Source: Prevotella sp. CAG:485
GTDB lineage: Bacteria; Bacteroidota; Bacteroidia; Bacteroidales; Muribaculaceae
Assembly: GCA_000437495.1 (NCBI GenBank)
Contig: FR897836.1
Location: 1 to 15,887, forward strand
Direction of reading: 5' to 3'
DNA: 15,887 nt
Shown: positions 1 to 6,475 of the stretch, in pieces
How positions within the stretch are numbered: position 1 is the first letter of the stretch
Layout of the letters: every line of letters starts with the position of its first letter
Program-made: the position numbers and the translations under genes
The notes under the pieces: model-generated
Database searches by the model: none
What the model saw: only the letters and a program-made list of their open reading frames with translations
Told to the model about the DNA's origin: nothing

Positions 1-86
1 TGCCACGGAATTACGCCGCTGCCCCCATTTTTTTCTCGGATTTAGTGTTACGCCGGCAAAGTTGGGGAGGGATGGAAAGGTCACTT

Positions 87-128
87 GGGAACGTTCCGGG
101 AACATTCCCGAAAATAATTTTCGGCCGA
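87..128. promoter_or_regulatory. Cluster of dyad-symmetric sites (candidate operator or protein-binding region)
   Basis: Two 11-bp units lie in tandem at 87-97 and 98-108. They differ at one position (GGGAACGTTCC, GGGAACATTCC), and the first contains the perfect 10-bp palindrome GGAACGTTCC. Directly after them, 8-bp arms CCGAAAAT (108-115) and ATTTTCGG (117-124) form a perfect dyad around A116. The palindrome TCGGCCGA (121-128) overlaps its end. A spacing of one helical turn and stacked symmetry suit a repressor or a cooperative DNA-binding protein. The target gene is unknown: the only gene in view nearby is the integrase, which reads toward this site. A gene left of the window could be controlled from here. 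Confidence 0.4.
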
Positions 129-132
129 ATAA

Positions 133-167
133 AGACAAAGCGCCGGCTGTTGATATGCAGCCGACGC
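133..167 (-). terminator. Possible terminator after the integrase gene
   Basis: Arms at 140-149 and 158-167 pair over 9 of 10 positions around an 8-nt loop. Read on the minus strand, the hairpin lies about 28 nt past the integrase stop and is followed by the T-rich run CTTTGTCTTT. The tail is interrupted and there is one C/A mismatch, so this is a moderate rather than a strong intrinsic terminator. Confidence 0.45.
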
Positions 168-194
168 TCTGTCAGTATGTTAGCTATATATCAA

Positions 195-1412
195 CTAAAA
201 GTCGAGGTCTCCGAGATTTTTTGCGAGATTCTCCATGTCGTGACTGATTTTCTCGTTGGTGATTCGGGCGTAGATCTGCGTGGTCTGGATATTTGTATGT
301 CCGAGCATCTTGCTCACCGATTCGATGGGTACACCCTTGCCGAGTGTCATCGTCGTTGCGAAGGTGTGCCTCGCCAGATGGAACGTGAGGTTCTTCTCGA
401 TGCCGCAGATGTCGGCAATCTCCTTCAGATAACAGTTGAGTTTCTGATTGGTGATGATAGGCAGAAGCTGACCGTCGAGATACTTGCCTTCATACTTTTT
501 CAGTATCTTGATTGCAGGAGGAAGCAGCGGGACCGTTACCTTTGTGTTGGTTTTCTGACGGTGGGTGACTATCCATAATCTTCCGTCAAACATTTTCTGA
601 ATGTTGTCAACACGCAGGTTGGCGAGGTCGATGTATGCCAGTCCGGAGAAGCAGGCGAACACGAATATGTCGCGAACCTGTTCAAGACGCTTGGAGGCGA
701 ACTCCTTTTCCATCATCTTCTTCAGGTCGTCTTCCGAGAGAAAACCCCTGTCAACCCTCTGCACCGAGATTTTGTAGCCGTTGAAAGGGTCCACTGTAAT
801 CAGTCCTGCACGAATGGCCTTGTTGATTACCTGCTTAAAGAACTTCATGCACTTGTAGGTGGTGTTCTGGCTGTAACCATACTCTGTGCGGAGGAAGAAT
901 TCCAGATCGACGATGAACTGGTACTTGATTTCACGCAGGGGAATGTCGGTGATGTTGTATTTCTTTTTCATGAACTCCACCACACGGCGGTACATGCGCT
1001 CGTATTTGCGGTAGGTAGGGTCTGCCTTGCTCAGTCCCACGAGCTTCTTTGTGTCTTCGAGGTGCTGCTCGTAGAGTTTGAGAAGAGACTCTTCTCTCTG
1101 GGTGATGCCCATATAGGCATTGCGTACCATTTCGGCGGTAACGAAACCATGACGACGCTGAATGTCATAGAAATGATTTGTCAGTATGGTCTGGATATCC
1201 TGAAGGCGGTTGTTGATTTCAAAGGACTTTGATGAACGTCCGGTGGCTTTACCGGCTTTCCCATCCCATCTTTCTGGCTCGCAAGCCAGTTTTGTGCTCC
1301 AATCCTGTCTTTCTCCATCTATAGACACGCGCACGATGATGGCAGATGTACCATCCTTGTTGACATGATTACTTCGGAGATAGAACAGAATTTTGAATGT
1401 GCTCTGTTTCAT
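195..1412 (-). CDS. Tyrosine recombinase / integrase, IntDOT-like (mobile-element integrase)
   Basis: Predicted 405-aa site-specific recombinase that would integrate and excise a conjugative or mobilizable element. The order is an N-terminal arm-binding domain (about 1-95), a SAM-like core-binding domain (about 105-205) and a catalytic domain (about 220-400). Visible catalytic residues are K287, H345 and R348 (HLARH), H372 (GHTN) and the nucleophile Y381 (YARI). The usual first arginine is absent: the motif reads SGLAYIDL, with A259 where GLR is normal. This is also true of CTnDOT IntDOT and its relatives, where from memory an upstream Arg247 compensates; an arginine occurs here at exactly residue 247. 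I chose ATG 1412 (MKQSTFKILF) over the longer reading frame from 1469 because family members begin with this sequence. The gene reads away from ssrA. Family is certain; the element type is inferred. Confidence 0.93.
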   Translation of the reverse strand: MKQSTFKILFYLRSNHVNKDGTSAIIVRVSIDGERQDWSTKLACEPERWDGKAGKATGRSSKSFEINNRLQDIQTILTNHFYDIQRRHGFVTAEMVRNAYMGITQREESLLKLYEQHLEDTKKLVGLSKADPTYRKYERMYRRVVEFMKKKYNITDIPLREIKYQFIVDLEFFLRTEYGYSQNTTYKCMKFFKQVINKAIRAGLITVDPFNGYKISVQRVDRGFLSEDDLKKMMEKEFASKRLEQVRDIFVFACFSGLAYIDLANLRVDNIQKMFDGRLWIVTHRQKTNTKVTVPLLPPAIKILKKYEGKYLDGQLLPIITNQKLNCYLKEIADICGIEKNLTFHLARHTFATTMTLGKGVPIESVSKMLGHTNIQTTQIYARITNEKISHDMENLAKNLGDLDF

Positions 1413-1716
1413 CTTACATTTGGATTTGGTGGTTATGAATGCTCGGATTTTACCCCTTGCAAAAATCATAACGAGTTAAACTTAATTTTGCTTAGACACA
1501 CCTTAGCCAACAGAGGACGAATAGCGGACATGATGTCCAGCGTATTCTAACGGAGTGCGTGGGAGTAGAAATTAGGTTTCAAATGTAAGTTTCGGACTAT
1601 GCTACCGGTCTTTAATTTTTGTTCTCTAACAGATGTCCGATTTTGACCGATATTTTCCGACTTATGTCAGAGTTAGCATTTTATAACTTGCTGCATAAAA
1701 CATAGTTACACCGCTT

Positions 1717-1765
1717 ACTGCTACACAACTGCTACATTTGGCACTTCCCAAATTTTGTGTAGCAG
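1717..1765. repeat. CTGCTACA repeats: two direct copies and one inverted copy
   Basis: ACTGCTACA occurs at 1717-1725 and again at 1728-1736, with an 11-bp period. The inverted copy TTGTGTAGCAG at 1755-1765 pairs perfectly over 11 bp with CTGCTACACAA at 1718-1728. This arrangement resembles integrase arm-type binding sites, but that role is inference. Confidence 0.5.
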
Positions 1766-1840
1766 ATTTGCAACCAATGGCTGTCTTGTGTGGTCTTTTT
1801 TCTGTCCGATGACGGTCCTGAGTCGTCATTTTTAGGCACG

Positions 1841-1875
1841 AAAAAACCGCACAATACGTTGATATTGTGCGGTTT
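1841..1875 (-). terminator. Intrinsic terminator of ssrA
   Basis: Arms AAACCGCACAATA (1844-1856) and TATTGTGCGGTTT (1863-1875) pair perfectly over 13 bp around a 6-nt loop. On the minus strand they run into six T residues (1841-1846). The site is about 48 nt beyond the mature tmRNA 3' end, the right place and orientation to end the ssrA transcript. A small AGTCT/AGACT hairpin (1876-1890) lies between. Confidence 0.85.
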
Positions 1876-1922
1876 AGTCTTCTTTAGACTTTTGTTGGCC
1901 GGAATCTGTCCGACCCGCTAAG

Positions 1923-2323
1923 TGGAGATGGAGGGAGTCGAACCCTCGTCCAAACGCGGACTCAACAAGGTTTCTACATGCTTAGCCATCCAGTTGGTTT
2001 TCGACCGCAGACAGGCTGGTGGCGGCCAACCTGCGGCTTAGCTCCTAAGTTTCGGGAAAAGGCCGGAGCTTCGGTTTCCCTATTTGCGATTTTCTTAGCA
2101 CTGCCTTATCGAAACGCCTCGCAACGGGGCAATCGGGCAATGTCTCGTCTGCGCCACCTGTGGCGCGGATTAAGCGATCTTACTGTACTTCAGATCAAGC
2201 AGCGAGAGCGTAATTGTTATTTTCGCCAGTTATAGGTCGATGTCGAGATATTTAAGAGCGTCAACATCGGCGCTCTGCATGCTTGCTTGCCGCTTCTACA
2301 CGCTGTCAAAACCAGTCATCCCC
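1923..2323 (-). ncRNA. ssrA: Transfer-messenger RNA (tmRNA)
   Basis: tmRNA rescues stalled ribosomes: it acts first as an alanyl-tRNA and then as a short message that tags the unfinished protein for proteolysis. The 5' end GGGGATG (2323-2317) pairs over 7 bp, with one G-U, with CATCTCC (1930-1924), leaving discriminator A1923. The T-arm signature GGTTCGA and the 5' motif ACTGGTTTTGACA are present. The tag reading frame on the minus strand, 2227-2195, encodes GENNNYALAA and then TGA, a typical Bacteroidota tag once the charged Ala is added. CCA is not encoded (the genome reads ACT after the stem), so it must be added after processing. The length is 401 nt. Its 3' end abuts the integrase region, and ssrA is a common integration target. 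Confidence 0.96.
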
Positions 2324-2355
2324 GGTATTGTGAAGTCGGTAAAAACTTTAGCCTG

Positions 2356-2363
2356 CAAAGTTA
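2356..2363 (-). promoter_or_regulatory. -7 box of the ssrA promoter
   Basis: The minus-strand sequence TAACTTTG matches the Bacteroidota -7 consensus TAnnTTTG. Transcription would begin about 27 nt before the mature 5' end at 2323, leaving a leader to be removed by RNase P. No clear -33 TTTG is found 19-21 bp upstream, so only the -7 half is supported. Confidence 0.55.
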
Positions 2364-2495
2364 ATCATTTTATGCCAACCTGCATGCTGATTTTACAAAC
2401 TTTAACAATTGAATAGGCAAAAAATGAGCAGAGGAAGGAAGAGTAGCGGTGATTATTCACTTCTTAGGTGAGAAATCTGTGCTTAAAGGGTGTTC

Positions 2496-3215
2496 TCAGT
2501 CTTTCAGATAGTATTCAATGGTGGAGACTACCCGCACAGTTTTTATCTGAGGAGTATATTGGTCTCTGTCATCAATGCTGAACTGTCCCTGACTGGCCGT
2601 TTTGATTTTTCCGAGTTTGGAGTGGGAATCCTCGGCGAATTTGTCGGCTGCCTTGCGGGCATTCTGTGTGGCTTCGGCAATCATTGCCGGTTTGATGGTG
2701 TTGAGGTCGGTATATTCATACAGAGTGGGGTAGTTGTAATCGCCGGCTGTGATGGCGATGCCCTGTGCCATAAGTTCTGTTTGACGGTTGATGAGCTTGC
2801 GTACCAGCTCAACACGCGACGAAGTAACTGTAACTACTGCAGTTACAGAATAGTGATAGGGTGCGTTGGCAGCATTATACTGGTCGGCTTTGAGGTCGGT
2901 TACGGCCGGCGGGTTGACACTGATTTCAGCATCAGTGATTCCGTTTGTTTTGAGGAATGTGGTAATGGCGCTGTCAATGCTTTGCACCTGAGTGTAAAGA
3001 GATTTTAGGTCATCGCCGGTGAGTTTGCTCACAATGGGCCAGGTTACCTTATTTGCAGGGATATCGCGTTGAGCGAGACCACGCACAGTTACTATTCGGT
3101 CGCGGTGAGCAAAATCGTCTATGCCGCTTTTCATGCAAAGACCTAAAAGGAGCAGACCTACGCCGATGAGCAGACCGGCCGATGCAAAAGATGCTATTTT
3201 GTTGTCGATTTTCAT
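2496..3215 (-). CDS. SIMPL domain-containing (DUF541) membrane-anchored protein
   Basis: Predicted 239-aa protein. A single hydrophobic segment at about residues 9-28 serves as a signal anchor and puts the rest in the periplasm. The remainder matches the SIMPL/DUF541 fold: an early V-x-G-x-A element (VRGLAQRDIP), a middle helical part, and a late segment with A-x-x-N-A-R-x-x-A (residues near ATQNARKAADKFA), typical of the family. Some SIMPL proteins are linked to outer-membrane or stress functions, but no reaction is established and none is claimed here. The gene starts 23 bp after the nhaA stop on the same strand, so it is probably co-transcribed with it. No lipobox is seen. Family assignment is good; function is unknown. 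Confidence 0.82.
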   Translation of the reverse strand: MKIDNKIASFASAGLLIGVGLLLLGLCMKSGIDDFAHRDRIVTVRGLAQRDIPANKVTWPIVSKLTGDDLKSLYTQVQSIDSAITTFLKTNGITDAEISVNPPAVTDLKADQYNAANAPYHYSVTAVVTVTSSRVELVRKLINRQTELMAQGIAITAGDYNYPTLYEYTDLNTIKPAMIAEATQNARKAADKFAEDSHSKLGKIKTASQGQFSIDDRDQYTPQIKTVRVVSTIEYYLKD

Positions 3216-3238
3216 TTTATTTGAGGTTTAAAATGTTA

Positions 3239-4597
3239 TTATGAAACGTTGACCGCGCTCTTTTTGGGGAGCGTGAAATGCAGAGCCAAGTAGCCGCCTA
3301 TTCCGGCGAGCAATGAACCTGCCACAATGCCGAGCTTGGCTTCATTGAGCAAGAGAGAGTTGAGAGCATCGCCTGAGCCGAAGCTGAGATTGGCAATGAA
3401 GAGCGACACGGTGAAGCCTATACCGCCTAACAGCGCAATGGCACCCATCTGCCGCCAGTTACAGCCTTCGGGCAACCGCGCCCAGCCAAACTTTACGGTA
3501 ATCCAGGAGAGACAGAATATGCCAAGGAACTTACCCAATATGAGGCTCACAATGATTACTAAGCTGATGCCGGAGAAGAGCGAAGTGATTTGTAAATCGC
3601 CAAAGTAAATGCCGGCATTGGCGAAGGCAAACAGAGGCACAATGAGATAGTTGACCACCGGATGCAGCGAGTCTTCAAGGTCCTGAAGCGGAGAGATTAC
3701 CTTATCCGACGCCGTTTCTATTTCTTTAAGCCAGTTCATCTGCTGATGGCTGAGGATGGTGCGTTTGATGAGCTTTTCTTCATCTTCGCGCGAAAAGAGG
3801 CCGATATTTCGACGTATAGTCTTGATATACCCTTTGGGTGCGAAAACGGGTCTCGCAGGCACGCAGAAGGCAATCAGCACTCCGGCTATTGTGGGATGAA
3901 TGCCGGCATTAAGGAAAAGGAACCACACGAAGGCACCTATGCCGAGGTAGAAAATTTTGCTCTGAATATGGAGTATTGCCCCGAGCATGAGCACAATCAA
4001 CAATCCGGCGGCTATGAGCAAGAGCCAGAAGTTGATGTCGGCAGAATAGAAAATGGCAATGACGAGGATACCGCCTATGTCGTCTACCACAGCGAGAGTG
4101 GTGAGGAATATTTTCAGCGACAGAGGCACCCTCTTGCCTAACATAGCCAGAACTCCGAGCGAGAAAGCAATATCAGTGGCCATGGGAATGGCCATACCGC
4201 CGCTGTAAGGCTTGTCGGCAGCCATTATCCAGAAAATCAGCACCGGAACGGCCATGCCGCCTATGGCGCCCATCACGGGCAACAATGCCTTGCGAAAACT
4301 GTGCAGTTCGCCCACAAGAACCTCACGTTTTATCTCAAGGCCTACCGAGAAGAAGAAAACGGCCATGAGGGCATCGTTGATGAAAGCCATTACCGACATA
4401 GGCTCTCCATGATGGCTGAAAAGATTGAATGAGCCGATCTGGAGCGCTATGGTGTGGTTCCACAGACCGTTGTAAAAGCTGTTTAAGCCCGGTATGTTGA
4501 CGAGCAATAGCGCAAGCAGCGAGGCGAATATAAGCACATTGCCGCCGTTGGCATAATTGCGCAATGTCTTGCGTGCCGTATAAAAGACATTATTCAT
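3239..4597 (-). CDS. nhaA: Na+/H+ antiporter NhaA
   Basis: Inner-membrane antiporter that exports Na+ (or Li+) in exchange for protons, controlling internal pH and sodium. The 452-aa protein has about a dozen hydrophobic segments. Family markers are visible: FFFSVGLEIKRE (81-92), ATDIAFSLGVLAMLG with D142 (matching E. coli D133), the ion-binding pair D172-D173 in VVDDIGG (matching D163/D164), and H234 in NAGIHPTIAGV (matching the pH-related H225). A lysine follows in LGKFLGI. It is longer than the 388-aa E. coli protein, mainly in the middle loop after about residue 250, which is normal for this phylum. It is the upstream partner of the SIMPL gene. No clear promoter was found in the 114 bp before it. 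Confidence 0.95.
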   Translation of the reverse strand: MNNVFYTARKTLRNYANGGNVLIFASLLALLLVNIPGLNSFYNGLWNHTIALQIGSFNLFSHHGEPMSVMAFINDALMAVFFFSVGLEIKREVLVGELHSFRKALLPVMGAIGGMAVPVLIFWIMAADKPYSGGMAIPMATDIAFSLGVLAMLGKRVPLSLKIFLTTLAVVDDIGGILVIAIFYSADINFWLLLIAAGLLIVLMLGAILHIQSKIFYLGIGAFVWFLFLNAGIHPTIAGVLIAFCVPARPVFAPKGYIKTIRRNIGLFSREDEEKLIKRTILSHQQMNWLKEIETASDKVISPLQDLEDSLHPVVNYLIVPLFAFANAGIYFGDLQITSLFSGISLVIIVSLILGKFLGIFCLSWITVKFGWARLPEGCNWRQMGAIALLGGIGFTVSLFIANLSFGSGDALNSLLLNEAKLGIVAGSLLAGIGGYLALHFTLPKKSAVNVS

Positions 4598-4711
4598 GCT
4601 TTTTAAAATATTTCCGATAAAATGATTTCCAATGCCAGAGCTTTAGATGCTATCCGGCACCGGAAACGTTTTCAGAGGGAATTTTTGAAGATTCAGTATC
4701 GAGAGCTTGCT

Positions 4712-5782
4712 TTACTCATCCATCTCCCAGTTGGTGCCCACAACCTGCATCAGATTGTCGGAGCCGTCGTGGCTGAATTCTGTGAGGTTGATGTTGTTGG
4801 CAATATTTACGTAAGCCAACAGGGGATCGAAGTTGCAGAGCAGGGTCAGCAGTTGGTTGTTGCTTACATTAAGACGCTGCAGGAAGTTCATATTGCTCAG
4901 GTCGAGATATGAAAGGTCGTTCCAGCTGAGGTTGATGAAAGCTATGGCAGGACAATCGGTGATGCCCACAGCTGTGAGGTCGTTATACGGAGCCCAGAGG
5001 TCGTTGAGTGCTTTACAGTTATTTACAGACAGCTGAGTGAGGTGATTGTCGGAGCAGAACAGCGTGTTGAGAGCAGGTAAATCTTGCAGATAAAGCTTGC
5101 TCATACGGTTGTTGTTGAGGTTGAGGTTTGCCAGCGACACACAGTCGTTCAGTTCTATGCCTGTAAGCTCATTGAAGCTTGCATAGAGGTTTTTCAGATT
5201 CTTGCAGCCTGACACTGCCAGTTCTTCCATACGGTTTGAAGAGCAGTTCAGGGTCTCAAGATTTGCCGCATTGCTGACGTCGAGAGCAGCCATAGAGTTG
5301 CTTGAAATGTTCAGACGCTTCAGCATGGGCACTGCGCCTAAATCAATGGATGACAGGCGGTTGCGGTAAAGCAATAAGTTCTGAAGCATCGGAGTGCCGG
5401 TGCAGCTGAACTGGCTGATGCGGTTACGGCCGGCGTTAACGGCTGTCAGAGCCGGACAGTTGCTGATGCTGAGCGATACAAGTCTGTTGTTGCGCAACAT
5501 CACCGAGGTGAGTTCAGGCATATTGCTGAGAGTGAGAGAGCCGGCCAATTTCTTACCGTCCCATTTTATTTCCTTCACATGGCCGTTGGAGATTACCACA
5601 CCTGTCCACGACGAAGGGTCGTTGAGATTGGAGATGCCTAAAGCTTCGGCATTGGTAGCGGCTTCCATGGCAGGTTGCTGCAGAAAAGCCTTCAGGGAGG
5701 CGAGTTCGCCGGATGCTTTCTTGGCCGACATGCTGCAGACACAGAGAATCAGAGCTGCCAAAGAGTAGAGTGTGCGTTTCAT
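4712..5782 (-). CDS. Secreted leucine-rich-repeat protein
   Basis: Predicted 356-aa exported protein. Residues 1-20 form a signal peptide (MKRT, hydrophobic core, cut near SMSA-KK); no proper lipobox is seen. A helical N-cap (about 25-60) leads to SWTGVVISNGHVKEI, which resembles the cap seen before many LRR arrays. Residues 83-313 hold eleven consecutive repeats of exactly 21 residues without insertions or gaps, on the pattern L-x-L-x-x-x-x-x-L-x-x-L-x-x-x-x-N-x-L-x-x. A degenerate twelfth follows (314-336), then an acidic tail. The fold should be a short curved solenoid that binds a protein or glycan ligand. There is no C-terminal sorting domain or transmembrane anchor, so it is probably periplasmic or released. 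Ligand unknown. Confidence 0.85.
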   Translation of the reverse strand: MKRTLYSLAALILCVCSMSAKKASGELASLKAFLQQPAMEAATNAEALGISNLNDPSSWTGVVISNGHVKEIKWDGKKLAGSLTLSNMPELTSVMLRNNRLVSLSISNCPALTAVNAGRNRISQFSCTGTPMLQNLLLYRNRLSSIDLGAVPMLKRLNISSNSMAALDVSNAANLETLNCSSNRMEELAVSGCKNLKNLYASFNELTGIELNDCVSLANLNLNNNRMSKLYLQDLPALNTLFCSDNHLTQLSVNNCKALNDLWAPYNDLTAVGITDCPAIAFINLSWNDLSYLDLSNMNFLQRLNVSNNQLLTLLCNFDPLLAYVNIANNINLTEFSHDGSDNLMQVVGTNWEMDE

Positions 5783-5953
5783 ATCTTATTAATTTGCGTG
5801 TTTTTGGTTTCTTCGTTTCTTTTTAAACGCTTCTGCCGCCGATTGGTTTAACCCGCCCTAAATAAAGCTTCCCTGTTTCCTTTCCCCTTACGCTTTCTCT
5901 CTCTGTCCATTTTTAAGTCAGAATTTTAGGCCAACTCTAAATGTTGAGTTCGT

Positions 5954-6394
5954 CTATAGGTTGGAGTTGTAGTAGCGGGGATCGTTGGTGACGTTTTGCC
6001 CGACAAAGGGGGGAAATGGGTAATGGCTGGAGGAGTCTGGAAGCTCTATCTCGGCAACGGTAAGGCCGTTTAAATCACCCTGAAACTCATCGACCTCCCA
6101 CACAAAGCCTTGATAGGGCACAAGCCAGCGACGTTTGCGGATGATGCGCCCTGAACACAGACTCAGCAAATCGGGGAAATCACTCTCCGGGATTTCGTAT
6201 TCAAATTCCAGACGTTTGTCGCCACTGTTCTTGCCTTTTATGGTGAGCAGGCAGCGCTGGCCGTAACGCCTCAGTCGAACTACGTGCTGAGGAGTCCTGT
6301 CGATATAGCCCTGAACTATTTCGCAACTCGATGTGGACATCTCTTTGTAACTGTTGTTGATGACCAAATATTTGTGTTCTATTTCTGTTGACAT
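5954..6394 (-). CDS. CYTH domain protein (triphosphate tunnel metalloenzyme family)
   Basis: Predicted 146-aa cytoplasmic protein. The CYTH signature E-x-E-x-K is at residues 4-8 (EIEHK). The tunnel-lining charged residues expected of the fold follow in order: R40/R42 (VRLRR), K53/K55 (TIKGK), E63/E65/E67 (EFEYE), K87-R89, D102 (WEVDEF) and E115/E117 (AEIELP). Stand-alone CYTH proteins of this size hydrolyse inorganic triphosphate or other triphosphates using Mg2+ or Mn2+; some relatives are adenylate cyclases or thiamine triphosphatases. The sequence cannot separate these, though the short single-domain form favours a tripolyphosphatase-like activity. It is divergent from rlmD, with 81 bp between the two starts. 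Confidence 0.87.
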   Translation of the reverse strand: MSTEIEHKYLVINNSYKEMSTSSCEIVQGYIDRTPQHVVRLRRYGQRCLLTIKGKNSGDKRLEFEYEIPESDFPDLLSLCSGRIIRKRRWLVPYQGFVWEVDEFQGDLNGLTVAEIELPDSSSHYPFPPFVGQNVTNDPRYYNSNL

Positions 6395-6434
6395 ATTTAT
6401 ATAACCGCTGACAAGGCCTAATTATTGAACCGGT

Positions 6435-6466
6435 TTTGGTAAAGCGCACGAGATGTTGTAACTTTG
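6435..6466 (+). promoter_or_regulatory. Consensus Bacteroidota promoter for the rlmD-dedA-rpe operon
   Basis: TTTG (6435-6438) is separated by exactly 20 nt from TAACTTTG (6459-6466), a perfect match to TTTG-N19-21-TAnnTTTG. The -7 box ends only 9 nt before the rlmD ATG at 6476, so the predicted 5' leader is just a few nucleotides. Confidence 0.78.
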
Positions 6467-6475
6467 TGGCGTAAA

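Larger units (their letters stand above)
1413..1922. other. Non-coding element end between integrase and ssrA (candidate attachment region)
   Basis: No plausible gene fills these 510 bp. The stretch holds a perfect 13-nt dyad GGACATGATGTCC at 1526-1538 and three CCGA motifs spaced exactly 10 bp apart (1637, 1647, 1657). It also has three copies of CTGCTACA at 1718-1765, two direct and one inverted, and the ssrA terminator at 1841-1875. A lone TACATTTG (minus strand, 1580-1587) matches a Bacteroidota -7 box but has no -33 partner. Such repeats between an integrase and the 3' end of a tmRNA gene are what attL/attR regions look like. The crossover core itself cannot be located, because the other junction lies outside the window. 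Confidence 0.4.

Noticed and set aside
45..578. 177-aa reading frame on the plus strand
   Set aside because: It is mostly antisense to the conserved catalytic end of the integrase; no family features.
1413..1469. N-terminal extension of the integrase by 19 residues (start at 1469)
   Set aside because: The extension is not like other family members, which begin near MKQSTFKILF; ATG 1412 gives a complete arm-binding domain.
1809..1833. Plus-strand hairpin ATGACG/CGTCAT followed by T residues
   Set aside because: It looks like a terminator for plus-strand transcription, but no plus-strand gene lies upstream; the stem is only 6 bp.
1978..2235. 85-aa reading frame on the plus strand
   Set aside because: It is antisense to the structured tmRNA and has no recognisable domain.
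2490..3008. 172-aa reading frame on the plus strand
   Set aside because: Antisense to the SIMPL gene, which has a signal anchor and family motifs.
4653..4664. TCCGG/CCGGA hairpin upstream of nhaA
   Set aside because: Only 5 bp with a 2-nt loop and no T run; too weak to call a terminator or regulatory element.
6464..6475. In-frame TTG start for rlmD four codons upstream
   Set aside because: It lies inside the -7 promoter box, so it would not be in the mRNA from that promoter.
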